A stretch of DNA of 7,882 nucleotides from Pseudomonadota bacterium (GTDB lineage: Bacteria; Pseudomonadota; Alphaproteobacteria; Reyranellales; Reyranellaceae), in the NCBI GenBank assembly GCA_023436825.1, contig JAEZHS010000151.1, positions 1 to 7,882 on the forward strand, written 5' to 3'. The notes under the pieces are model-generated. The model was not told the origin of the DNA. It saw only the letters and a program-made list of their open reading frames with translations, and made no database searches. This document shows, in pieces, positions 1 to 6,260 of the stretch (within the stretch, counting starts at the first letter, position 1; each line of letters opens with the position of its first letter). A program made the translations under genes and the position numbers.

Positions 1-1651
1 GTGCCACGCCGAGTCGCGGCGCCGCGACGGCCGCCAGGGCCTTGCGCATCTCGACCGCGGCGTCTCGGCAGGCATTGCCGACGCAGAACGCGGTGCGGCT
101 ACCTTGTGCACCATAGTCGAAAGGCGAGGCGCCAGTGTCGCCGCCGATGACCGTGACACGTTCGGCCTCGACGCCGAGGCCGTCAGCCAGGACCTGCGCC
201 GCGCCGGTCAGCGCGCCCGTGCCGATCTCGACGGCGCCGCTGTTCATCAGGACGTGACCGTCGCGATACAGCGTGACGTCGACCTCGGAGGTCATGCCCG
301 TCGTCATCCACCAGCCGCAGGCAATGCCCTTGCCGCGGCCGTTCGCCGGCTTGCGGTCGTTCCAGCCGATGGCGTCGGCGGCGCGGCGCAGGCATTCCTC
401 GAGGCCGACGGCCGCCAGGGTGGCCCCCGACGGACCCTTGTCGCCGTCATGGAAGATGTTGCGCAGGCGAAGTTCCAGGGGATCGATGCCGAGCGAATCG
501 GCGATGATGTCCATCTGCGACTCGGAAGCGAAGTTACCGATCGGGCCCGACGGCGCCCGGAACGCGCCCGTGTTCATGTTGTTGGTGTAGACGGAGACGC
601 CTTCCAGCAGCACGTTCGGTATGTTGTAGGGCCCGTGCAGCGTGTTGGTGCAGCTGGACGCCGTCTGCGGTCCCGAGCCCGAGAAGGCGCCGGTATCGAG
701 GAGGATGCGGCCCTGCTTGGCGAGGATAAGGCCGTCGCGGTCGACGCCGACCTTGATGTCGACGATGGCCGGCTGACGCGGCAGCGCCGAGGTCAGCTCC
801 TCCTCGACCGTGCTCACGACCTTCACCGGTGCCTTCGCCGCGCGCGCCAGCAGCACGGCATGATGTTCCACGCCGAGGGCCAGCTTGCCGCCGAAGCCGC
901 CGCCCAATGTCGTGGCCACCACCCGCACCTTGGCGGGCTGCAGACCGACGGCATCGGCCAGCAGCTCCTGGACGGCGAAGGGCAATTGCGTCGACGACCA
1001 GACCGTGCAGCTGCCGTCGTCATGCCAGAAGCCGATCGAGCCGCGCGGCTCGGTATAGCCTGCATGGACTTTGGACGTGGTGAAGCGATGCTCGAAGATA
1101 CGGAAGGATTTCGCGAAGCCTTCCTCGACATCGCCATGCCGGATGATGCCGCGGGTCGAACGGTTGCCCCGACGCACCAGGATCGCAGCGGCCTCGTACT
1201 GCTCCCATTCCGGATGCACCAGCGGGGCGTCGTCGCGCAGCGCCGCCTCGGGATCGAACACCCCCGGCAGCGGCTCGTAGTCGACCTCGATCGCCGCCAC
1301 GGCGGCACGCGCCGCGTCGACAGTATCCGCCGCGACGGCAGCCACCGCCTCGCCGGCGAAGTGCGCGCGATCGCGCGCGAAGGCCGTCGCATCCTTGATG
1401 TAGATGCCGTAGCGCGTCTCCGGCACGTCCGCCGCCGTGATCACCGCCCGCACGCCCGGCATCGCGCTGGCGCGACGCGTGTCGAGGCGGCGGATCAAGG
1501 CGTGCGGATGCGGGCTGCGCAGGACGGCGCCGTGCAGCAGGCCCGGCACGTCGCGGTCGCCGAGATAGGCTGCCTCGCCGCGCACCTTGGGAGCGCCGTC
1601 GAGGCGGATCAGGCGCCGGCCGACATTCCGGCGGGAGGTCGCGTTGCTCAT
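1..1651 (-). CDS. Xanthine dehydrogenase family molybdopterin-binding (large) subunit, 3' end cut by window
   Basis: This is the catalytic subunit of a molybdenum hydroxylase, which hydroxylates a carbon next to nitrogen in a heterocycle (or an aldehyde) using water, and passes electrons to the [2Fe-2S] and FAD subunits. The frame is open from ATG at 1651 for 550 codons to the window edge, so about the last 200 residues of a normal 750-800 residue subunit are missing. Visible family motifs are the N-terminal a/b hammerhead (about 15-130), the cofactor loop TLGGGFGGK at 248-256, the active-site loop GAFRAPSGP at 362-370 followed by the MDxxAxxLGIDPLELRLRN region (380-398), EIGTGALTG at 475-483 and GSRTAFCVGNA at 517-527. 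The catalytic Glu near the C terminus lies outside the window. The start overlaps the stop of the [2Fe-2S] gene by 4 bases (ATGA). The loop lacks the AYxCSFR signature of true form I CO dehydrogenase CoxL, so it is not CO-oxidising; its substrate is unknown. Confidence 0.93.
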   Translation of the reverse strand, partial: MSNATSRRNVGRRLIRLDGAPKVRGEAAYLGDRDVPGLLHGAVLRSPHPHALIRRLDTRRASAMPGVRAVITAADVPETRYGIYIKDATAFARDRAHFAGEAVAAVAADTVDAARAAVAAIEVDYEPLPGVFDPEAALRDDAPLVHPEWEQYEAAAILVRRGNRSTRGIIRHGDVEEGFAKSFRIFEHRFTTSKVHAGYTEPRGSIGFWHDDGSCTVWSSTQLPFAVQELLADAVGLQPAKVRVVATTLGGGFGGKLALGVEHHAVLLARAAKAPVKVVSTVEEELTSALPRQPAIVDIKVGVDRDGLILAKQGRILLDTGAFSGSGPQTASSCTNTLHGPYNIPNVLLEGVSVYTNNMNTGAFRAPSGPIGNFASESQMDIIADSLGIDPLELRLRNIFHDGDKGPSGATLAAVGLEECLRRAADAIGWNDRKPANGRGKGIACGWWMTTGMTSEVDVTLYRDGHVLMNSGAVEIGTGALTGAAQVLADGLGVEAERVTVIGGDTGASPFDYGAQGSRTAFCVGNACRDAAVEMRKALAAVAAPRLGVA

Positions 1652-2127
1652 CGGCCCTGCCTCATGTTGCGGGCCGCCGCCTTCACCGCCGCCACGATCT
1701 TGGCGTAGCCGGTGCAGCGACAGAGCGTGCCCGCCATCGCCTCGCGGATCTCGTCGTCGTCGGGATCATGCTTCTCGCGCAGCAATCCCGCTGCGGTCAT
1801 GATCATTCCGGGAATACAGTAGCCGCATTGCACGGCGCCGTGCTCGAGGAACGCGCTCTGCAGCGGATGCGGCCCGCCCGCTTCGGCCAGGCCCTCGATG
1901 GTCACGATCTCGCTGCCTTCGCATTGCGCCGCCAGCACCAGGCACGACGTCACCGCCCGCCCGTCCAGCAGCACCGTGCAGATCCCGCACTCGGCCTCCA
2001 GGCAATTCGACTTGGTGCCTGTCAGTCCCAGCGGCCCGCGCAGCACGTCGAGCAGGGACGCCGATTCCGCGGCCTCGACCTCGCGGGCCACGCCGTTGAC
2101 GTGCAGACGGAACAACCGGTTGCTCAT
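1648..2127 (-). CDS. [2Fe-2S] small subunit of the molybdenum hydroxylase
   Basis: A 159-residue electron-transfer subunit carrying two [2Fe-2S] clusters that link the molybdenum centre to FAD. The N-terminal plant-ferredoxin-type domain has ligands C42, C47, C50 and C62 (C-x4-C-x2-C-x11-C). The C-terminal helical domain has C101, C104, C136 and C138 (C-x2-C-x31-C-x-C) inside the hallmark QCGYCIPG and CRCTGY motifs. All eight cysteines are present, so both clusters should form. The length is normal for the CoxS/XdhC-type family. The ATG at 2127 overlaps the stop of the FAD-subunit gene by 4 bases, and its own stop overlaps the large-subunit start by 4 bases, which suggests translational coupling of the three subunits. 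The family assignment is firm; the particular substrate of the complex is not known. Confidence 0.96.
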   Translation of the reverse strand: MSNRLFRLHVNGVAREVEAAESASLLDVLRGPLGLTGTKSNCLEAECGICTVLLDGRAVTSCLVLAAQCEGSEIVTIEGLAEAGGPHPLQSAFLEHGAVQCGYCIPGMIMTAAGLLREKHDPDDDEIREAMAGTLCRCTGYAKIVAAVKAAARNMRQGR

Positions 2128-2987
2128 GTCGCCTCCTGCAGGCGGTCGCGGCAGAGCCGCAGGGCCCGCACCGTCAGCCTGCCGACCAGATGGCGCCGGT
2201 ACGCGGCCGAGGCGCGCACGTCGTCGATCGGGTTGCTTGCCGCCGCCGCGGCGCGTCCGGCTTCCTCGAACGCTTCATCCGACGGCGTCCTGTCTTGCAG
2301 GCATGCCTCGGCGGCTGTCGCGCGGAAGGCGACCGGACCGACGGCGCCCAGTGCGAGGCGCGCACTTCGGCAACGGCCCGCATCGTCGACCTCGAGCAGC
2401 GCCGCCACGTTCACGATCGAGATTTCCATGGCCTTGCGCCGGCCCGCCTTCAGGAAGGCGGTGGCATGCCGTCCTGCCGGCGGCGCGAAGCGGAAGGCCG
2501 TCAGCACCTCGTCGCGGCGGGCGGCCGTCCGCCGCGGGCCGAGCAGGAACTGCGACAGCGGCAGATGCCGCGCCTCCGCGGGCCCCGCCAGCTCGACGGT
2601 GGCGTCGAGCGCCAGCAGCACCGGCACCAGGTCGGCCGCCGGCGAGGCATTGGCGACGTTGCCGCCGATCGTGGCCACGTTGCGGACCTGCCAGCCGCCG
2701 ACGACGCGCGAGGCCTCCATCAGCGCCCGCATCGATCCGGCAAAGCCTGCGTGCCGTTCGATGGTGCGATGGCGCGTCAGGGCGCCGATCTGGACGGCCT
2801 CGCCGTCCATGCCGATGCCGTCGAGCCCCGCGATGCGGCCGATGTCGATCAGGTGCTCGCAGGCGAGCGCACCGCGCCGCAGCTGGATCAGGATGTCGGT
2901 GCCGCCCGCGAGCAGCCGCGCGCCGGCGCCCAGCGTCGCCATCATCGTGGCGGCCTGCTGGACGCTGGCGGCGCGGTGCACGTGCAT
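2124..2987 (-). CDS. FAD-binding medium subunit of the molybdenum hydroxylase
   Basis: A 287-residue subunit of the CoxM/FAD_binding_5 type, which takes electrons from the iron-sulfur subunit and delivers them to an external acceptor. Two FAD-binding loops are plain: LLAGGTDIL around residues 25-33 (pyrophosphate loop) and TIGGNVANASPAADLVP at 106-122. The C-terminal CO_deh_flav_C-type domain follows from about 175 (AFLKAGRRKAMEISIVNVAA). Length is normal. The start follows the LLM gene stop after only 2 bases and no strong Shine-Dalgarno is visible, so translation is probably coupled. The order medium-small-large is that of classic cox-type loci. The preferred electron acceptor (NAD, oxygen, quinone or a cytochrome) cannot be read from the sequence. 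Confidence 0.95.
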   Translation of the reverse strand: MHVHRAASVQQAATMMATLGAGARLLAGGTDILIQLRRGALACEHLIDIGRIAGLDGIGMDGEAVQIGALTRHRTIERHAGFAGSMRALMEASRVVGGWQVRNVATIGGNVANASPAADLVPVLLALDATVELAGPAEARHLPLSQFLLGPRRTAARRDEVLTAFRFAPPAGRHATAFLKAGRRKAMEISIVNVAALLEVDDAGRCRSARLALGAVGPVAFRATAAEACLQDRTPSDEAFEEAGRAAAAASNPIDDVRASAAYRRHLVGRLTVRALRLCRDRLQEAT

Positions 2988-2989
2988 GG

Positions 2990-4003
2990 TCAGCTCGCGG
3001 CGATGACGGGGCCGAGGGCCCGGACGGTGTTTGCCGTCGGCTGACCCGGCGGCGCATAGGGCGAGATCGTGATGCCGTCGATACCGACCGCCTTCAGCTC
3101 GGCAACGCGGGCCGTCACTTCCTCGAGCGTGCCGGCAAGCGCCACCGCGTCGACGTGCTTGTCGGTCACGTGCGGCAGGATGCGCTCATAGGGCGCGCCG
3201 CCCGCCGCATAGGGAACGTCGGCGACCTCGGCCAGCACCGCCGGCGGCAGGCGCAGGCCGAGCTTGTCGTGCGTCGTGAAGACCGTCCTTCCCGCCGCCA
3301 TCAGGCGCGCTGCGCGCAGGCGCACGGCATCGCGCGCAGCCTTGCCGTCGGCGGCCACGCAGGCATTGAGGCGTGCGATGCAGTGAACCGAAGCCGGATC
3401 GCGGCCGGCCTCCTTGGCGGCGGCCCGGACCGATTTCACGAACGCTTCCGCCTCCTCTGGCTGCGAGCAGCCTTCCATGATCACGCCGTCGGCTGCCCGC
3501 GCGGCCATGCGCTGACCTTGCGGGCCGTTGCTCGCGACGTAGACCGGAATGTCGGCGCGGGGCGGCGCGAAGTTCAGCCGACCGCTGCGGAACTTGATGA
3601 TCTTGCCGTCGTAGTCCACGACCTCGCCGGTCAGCATCTGCCGGAACAGCTCGATCGCCTCGCGCATGGCGGCAATGGGCTTCGGCCGTTCGAGGCCGAG
3701 CTCGATGAAGCCCGAAATGCCCGAGCCCAGGCCGAACAGCGCGCGGCCCTCCGACATCTCGTCCAGCGTTGCCACGCTCACCGTCGTGAGTGCGGGATGG
3801 CGCGTGTACGGATCGGTGACGCAGGTCCCCATCGTGATCCGCTTGGTGTTCAGCGCCACCGCCGTCAGCAGCGCATAGGCGTCGCGGTAGAACCGCTCGT
3901 CGGCGACCCAGAACTGCTGGAAGCCGACGCTCTCGCCCAGTTGCGCCACCTCCACCGCGTGCGATGCAGGATGATGGCCGACGTTGAGGATACCCGGGAT
4001 CAT
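2990..4003 (-). CDS. LLM class (luciferase-like) flavin/F420-dependent oxidoreductase
   Basis: A 337-residue TIM-barrel protein of the bacterial luciferase-like superfamily, closest by eye to the methylenetetrahydromethanopterin reductase (Mer)-like branch. Supporting segments are GFQQFWVADE at 28-36 after the first strand, TKRITMGTCVTDPYTRHPA at 53-71, DEMSEGRALFGLGSG at 81-95, the RPKPIAAMREAIELFRQMLTGE helix starting at 106 and IPVYVASNGPQGQRMAARAADGVI at 152-175, all usual landmarks of the family. Members either reduce substrates with coenzyme F420 or act as FMNH2-dependent monooxygenases with a partner flavin reductase. The sequence alone does not decide between these. The gene lies 7 bases after the small barrel gene and 2 bases before the FAD subunit, so it is co-transcribed with the molybdenum hydroxylase. 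A flavin reductase-like gene sits across the divergent promoter and could be its reductase partner (inference). Confidence 0.92.
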   Translation of the reverse strand: MIPGILNVGHHPASHAVEVAQLGESVGFQQFWVADERFYRDAYALLTAVALNTKRITMGTCVTDPYTRHPALTTVSVATLDEMSEGRALFGLGSGISGFIELGLERPKPIAAMREAIELFRQMLTGEVVDYDGKIIKFRSGRLNFAPPRADIPVYVASNGPQGQRMAARAADGVIMEGCSQPEEAEAFVKSVRAAAKEAGRDPASVHCIARLNACVAADGKAARDAVRLRAARLMAAGRTVFTTHDKLGLRLPPAVLAEVADVPYAAGGAPYERILPHVTDKHVDAVALAGTLEEVTARVAELKAVGIDGITISPYAPPGQPTANTVRALGPVIAAS

Positions 4004-4010
4004 CGTCGGG

Positions 4011-4331
4011 CTACTTCACCACTTCGGTGGCGAAGTCGATCATCTGCGATTTCTCGACGTAGGTGCCCCACAGCTGGCGGCGCAGCTCGACGCCCGACGG
4101 CGTCTTCGCATCGATGGCCGCCTGCTCGAGGCTCTTCATCTCGATGCGCTCCAGATGCGTCCAACCGGCATTCTCGTGGCCGTTGATCGGCGAGGTGATG
4201 CGGTAGACCTCGTACTTGATGAGGTTCTCGCGGGTCGCCGCGACCTTGTAGTCGTACTCGCGCACCCACTTTTCGTAGGCCTCTGCCGTGACGCCCGGCT
4301 TGAGGGTGACGAGAACATATCTGACCGGCAT
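4011..4331 (-). CDS. Small dimeric alpha/beta-barrel protein, REDY/HapK-like
   Basis: A 106-residue soluble protein and the first gene of the minus-strand operon. The start MPVRYVLVTLKPGVTAEAYE (strand, loop, helix), then the WVREYDY segment at 22-28, ENLIKYEVYRI at 35-45 and a later helix LEQAAI at 68-73 resemble the ferredoxin-like dimeric alpha/beta barrel fold, in particular the REDY-like/HapK family named for a prodigiosin-cluster protein. The start is fixed by a perfect GGAGG Shine-Dalgarno 6 bases upstream (4338-4342). No membrane segment or signal peptide is present. Such small barrels act as monooxygenases, isomerases or degradation enzymes on small molecules, but catalytic residues cannot be assigned here and the function is unknown. 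Its place next to a molybdenum hydroxylase and an LLM oxidoreductase suggests it handles an intermediate of the same pathway. Confidence 0.8.
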   Translation of the reverse strand: MPVRYVLVTLKPGVTAEAYEKWVREYDYKVAATRENLIKYEVYRITSPINGHENAGWTHLERIEMKSLEQAAIDAKTPSGVELRRQLWGTYVEKSQMIDFATEVVK

Positions 4332-4337
4332 ACGACG

Positions 4338-4342
4338 CCTCC
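4338..4342 (-). promoter_or_regulatory. Shine-Dalgarno of the REDY/HapK-like gene
   Basis: GGAGG on the minus strand, with 6 bases to the ATG at 4331. It is a perfect match to the anti-SD core and fixes the start of the first gene of the left operon. Confidence 0.8.
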
Positions 4343-4366
4343 GACGCTGGATCTGCCAAGGGAGCG

Positions 4367-4385
4367 TGTCTCGTTAATCGAGACA
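4367..4385. promoter_or_regulatory. Candidate operator 1: perfect 7-5-7 inverted repeat
   Basis: Arms TGTCTCG (4367-4373) and CGAGACA (4379-4385) are exact reverse complements around the 5-base spacer TTAAT. The site lies in the divergent gap between the two operons, 36 bases upstream of the first minus-strand start and 85 bases upstream of the first plus-strand start. There is no T-tract after it and no gene end nearby, so a terminator is unlikely. The size and symmetry fit a dimeric helix-turn-helix repressor or activator (for example GntR, TetR or MarR type), but the regulator is not in the window and its family cannot be told. Confidence 0.7.
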
Positions 4386-4386
4386 G

Positions 4387-4405
4387 TGGCTCGTCTTTCG
4401 AAACA
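4387..4405. promoter_or_regulatory. Candidate operator 2: degenerate copy of operator 1
   Basis: TGGCTCG (4387-4393), a 5-base spacer and CGAAACA (4399-4405) match operator 1 at 6 of 7 positions in each arm. The architecture is the same and the shift is exactly 20 bp, roughly two helical turns, as expected for side-by-side dimers on one DNA face. It contains the palindrome TTTCGAAA (4396-4403). Confidence 0.5.
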
Positions 4406-4434
4406 TAGTGGTGGTCGCGTCTCGAATGTGTCAA
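4405..4434 (-). promoter_or_regulatory. Candidate sigma70-type promoter for the left operon
   Basis: On the minus strand a perfect TTGACA (-35) lies at 4434-4429. An 18-base spacer leads to CACTAT at 4410-4405, which is a weak -10 (3 of 6 matches to TATAAT). Alphaproteobacterial -10 boxes are often poorly conserved, so the -35 is the main support. Operators 1 and 2 would then sit just downstream of the start site, a position that fits repression. Confidence 0.45.
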
Positions 4435-4436
4435 CA
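4418..4436. promoter_or_regulatory. Candidate operator 3: partial site
   Basis: The left arm CGTCTCG (4418-4424) matches operator 1 at 6 of 7 bases, but the right arm (4430-4436, GTCAACA) shares only its last three bases, ACA. It starts 31 bp from operator 2, about three helical turns, and overlaps the minus-strand -35 box. It may be a half-site or chance. Confidence 0.25.
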
Positions 4437-4458
4437 ATAAAGCGGTCTGCACGATGAT

Positions 4459-4463
4459 GGAGG
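4459..4463 (+). promoter_or_regulatory. Shine-Dalgarno deciding a GTG start
   Basis: GGAGG with a 6-base spacer before GTG at 4470. There is no in-frame start upstream: the frame meets a TGA at 4455. The nearby ATGs at 4454 and 4457 are in other frames. This fixes the flavin reductase-like gene on a GTG codon. Confidence 0.75.
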
Positions 4464-4469
4464 TCGGCG

Positions 4470-5117
4470 GTGCAAGGCTCACAGCAGCGCGATGCGGTCG
4501 CCAGCGAGACAATCCTGCCCGAGCATCTCTCGGCACAGACCCGCTACAAGCTGTTCAGCGGATGCATCATTCCGCGGCCCATCGCGCTGGTGACCAGCGT
4601 CTCGCCCGGAGGGATCATCAACGCCGCGCCGTTCAGCCAGTTCTTCCTGATCTCCTCCGATCCGCCGCTGCTCGGCATCATCGTCGGCCAGCGGGAAGGC
4701 GGGTATCGCGACGGCCAGAACCAGGACAACGGCCCCGTCAAGGACACGCTGACCAACATCACGCAGTTCGGCGAGTACGTCATCAACACCGCGCCGGAGG
4801 AGCTGGCCGTGGCGGTGCAGCAATGCGCCGACGAACTGCCGCCGGAGCAGAGCGAAATCGGCCATGCGGGACTGCATGTCGTGCCCTCGACACGCGTGCG
4901 CGTGCCGCGCGTCGCCGAGTCCAAGGTGCAATTTGAATGCCAGCTGCACCGCATCGTGCCTTTCGCGGGGAGCACCCTGATCGCCGGCGAGGTGGTGATG
5001 ATCCACGCCGCGCCTGGCTTGATCGAGGATGGCCGCGTCGATATCGGCCGTTACGCTCCGCTCGGCCGCATCGGCGGGCGCAACTACTGTCGCTTGACCG
5101 ACCTCGTCAGCGTCTGA
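4470..5117 (+). CDS. Flavin reductase-like FMN-binding protein
   Basis: A 215-residue protein of the flavin reductase-like/DIM6-NTAB split-barrel family. Members bind FMN and either supply reduced flavin to a partner monooxygenase or act as small flavoprotein oxidoreductases. Family landmarks are PRPIALVTSVSPGG (35-48), the flavin-contacting NAAPFSQF (51-58), PPLLGIIVGQ (65-74), KDTLTNI (91-97), EYVINTAPEEL (102-111), ESKVQFECQL (150-159), AGEVVMIH (172-179) and LGRIGGRNYCRL (198-209). Translation starts at GTG 4470, set by GGAGG 6 bases upstream. Between VGQ and KDTLTNI there is a stretch (about 75-90, rich in G, D, Q and N) that looks several residues longer than in the usual form (VGR..DGSPKDT). 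It leads the plus-strand set and faces the LLM oxidoreductase operon, so the two may form a two-component monooxygenase (inference). The gap to the next gene is 63 bases. Confidence 0.9.
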   Translation: MQGSQQRDAVASETILPEHLSAQTRYKLFSGCIIPRPIALVTSVSPGGIINAAPFSQFFLISSDPPLLGIIVGQREGGYRDGQNQDNGPVKDTLTNITQFGEYVINTAPEELAVAVQQCADELPPEQSEIGHAGLHVVPSTRVRVPRVAESKVQFECQLHRIVPFAGSTLIAGEVVMIHAAPGLIEDGRVDIGRYAPLGRIGGRNYCRLTDLVSV

Positions 5118-5125
5118 CGGCACGC

Positions 5126-5153
5126 TTGTCAGCGATGCGGCACACGCTACATA
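5126..5153 (+). promoter_or_regulatory. Weak candidate promoter upstream of the DUF917 pair
   Basis: TTGTCA (5126-5131, 5 of 6 to TTGACA), 16 bases, then TACATA (5148-5153), in the only plus-strand gap. It could give the DUF917-hydantoinase genes their own start, but read-through from the upstream gene is equally possible; no terminator-like hairpin is seen in the gap. Confidence 0.25.
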
Positions 5154-5180
5154 GAAGCAGCGGGAGATAATTGGCACGCA

Positions 5181-6260
5181 ATGGCGCTACGCGACATCAC
5201 CTTGGAAGACATCGAATCGCTGGCCGTCGGCGCATGGGTGCTGGGCACCGGCGGCGGGGGCAGCCCCTATCTCGGGCTCCTCAACATGCGCGCCCTCTAC
5301 AAGGAGGGCCATCGCGTGCAGCTCATGCCCTCCGACGAGCTGGCCGACGACGACTGGATCGCCGCCGTGTCGAACATGGGAGCGCCGCTGGTCGGGCAGG
5401 AGCGCCTGACCGACAGCCGCACCATCGCCCGCGCCGTCGCCCTGATGGAGGAGCATACCCGCCACAGGTTCCGCGGGATCATGGCGCTCGAGATCGGCGG
5501 CGGCAATTCCATCCAGCCGCTGATGGCGGCGGCGCATCTCAAGCGCCCGGTGATCGATTCCGACATGATGGGGCGGGCCTATCCCGAGGCGCAGATGACG
5601 TCGGTCGCGGTCGGCGGCCTGAAGCCCTGTCCGCTCACCACCGTCGACGTGCGCGGGCTGGAATCAGTGGTCGACAGCGTTCCGACCTGGAAGTGGATGG
5701 AGCGCGTCAGCCGCAAGATCTGCGTCGAGTACGGCTCGGTCGCCTCGACCTGCAAGGCGCCGCGCACCGGCGCCGAGGTCAAGAAGTGGGGCATCCACGG
5801 CACCACCACCAAGGCGATCGCCATCGGTCACGCCGTGCGCGAGGCCCAGCGCAAGCACGAGGATCCGATCGCCGCCATCCTCGGCGTCGAGCCGGGCAAG
5901 GTTCTCTACCGCGGCAAGGTCGCCGACGTCGAACGCCGCGCCACCGAGGGTTTTTTGCGCGGCAAGACGCGTCTCGACGGCATGGACGACCACAAGGGCT
6001 CGACGCTGGAGATCAATTTCCAGAACGAATGGATCGTGGCCTGGCTCGACGGCAAGCCGATCGCCATGTCGCCCGACCTGATCTGCGTGCTCGATTCCGT
6101 CTCGGGCGAGGCGGTCGGCACCGAGACCATCCGCTACGGCCAGCGCGTCTCCGTGATCGCCCTGCCGCCGCCCAAGGTCTTCCTCTCCGAGAAGGGCCTC
6201 GCCCACGTCGGTCCGCGCGCCTTTGGCTACGACATCGACTTCAAGAGTGTGTTCGCGTGA
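5181..6260 (+). CDS. DUF917 family protein, copy 1 (S-methyl thiohydantoin desulfurase-like)
   Basis: A 359-residue protein of the DUF917 family (Pfam PF06032, now named S-methyl thiohydantoin desulfurase N-terminal domain, with a separate C-terminal domain). Proteins of this family are commonly encoded beside hydantoinase/oxoprolinase genes, as here. Landmarks are the N-terminal DIESLAVGAWVLGTGGGG (10-27), NMGAPLVGQER (65-75), EIGGGN (104-109), RPVIDSD (122-128), GRAYPEAQMTSVAVGG (131-146), the KKWGIHGTTTKAIAIG block (201-216) and ICVLDSVSGEAVG (301-313). C181, C191, C302, D126, D128, E136 and H206 are shared with copy 2 and are candidates for function; I do not know the proven catalytic residues. 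C150 is Tyr in copy 2. The ATG at 5181 gives the usual family N terminus; a GGGAG lies 14 bases upstream, a long spacing. The stop overlaps the GTG start of copy 2 (GTGA). Family is firm; the desulfurase reaction is only a family-level transfer. Confidence 0.9.
   Translation: MALRDITLEDIESLAVGAWVLGTGGGGSPYLGLLNMRALYKEGHRVQLMPSDELADDDWIAAVSNMGAPLVGQERLTDSRTIARAVALMEEHTRHRFRGIMALEIGGGNSIQPLMAAAHLKRPVIDSDMMGRAYPEAQMTSVAVGGLKPCPLTTVDVRGLESVVDSVPTWKWMERVSRKICVEYGSVASTCKAPRTGAEVKKWGIHGTTTKAIAIGHAVREAQRKHEDPIAAILGVEPGKVLYRGKVADVERRATEGFLRGKTRLDGMDDHKGSTLEINFQNEWIVAWLDGKPIAMSPDLICVLDSVSGEAVGTETIRYGQRVSVIALPPPKVFLSEKGLAHVGPRAFGYDIDFKSVFA
5766..5827 (+). repeat. 62-bp exact direct repeat, copy 1
   Basis: Identical base for base to 6842-6903, 1076 bp away, within the two DUF917 genes. 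It encodes the TGAEVKKWGIHGTTTKAIAIG region. Shorter exact matches flank it: 33 bp at 5712-5744 with 6788-6820, and 41 bp at 5574-5614 with 6650-6690. Confidence 0.85.

Noticed and set aside
104..1708. A 534-codon open frame on the plus strand
   Set aside because: Antisense to the molybdopterin subunit, whose motifs are clear on the minus strand; the plus-strand product has no recognisable domain.
1898..4186. A 762-codon open frame on the plus strand
   Set aside because: It runs antisense across the FAD subunit and LLM genes, is rich in Arg/Ala/Pro with low complexity, and shows no family motif. It is a GC-rich shadow.
4367..4385. Reading the perfect inverted repeat as a rho-independent terminator
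   Set aside because: It lies between divergent gene starts, has short 7-bp arms and no following T-tract on either strand; an operator fits better.
4380..4409. A plus-strand promoter GAGACA-18-CATAGT
   Set aside because: Both hexamers match consensus at only 4 of 6 positions and the first lies in the operator arm; too weak to list as a feature, although a plus-strand promoter must exist in this gap.
5171..6256. A TTG-initiated N-terminal extension of DUF917 copy 2, with a GGGAG 4 bases before the TTG
   Set aside because: This region is copy 1 read in the wrong frame: Arg-rich with no similarity to the family. Copy 1 in its own frame is a full DUF917 protein, and GTG 6257 gives the normal family N terminus.
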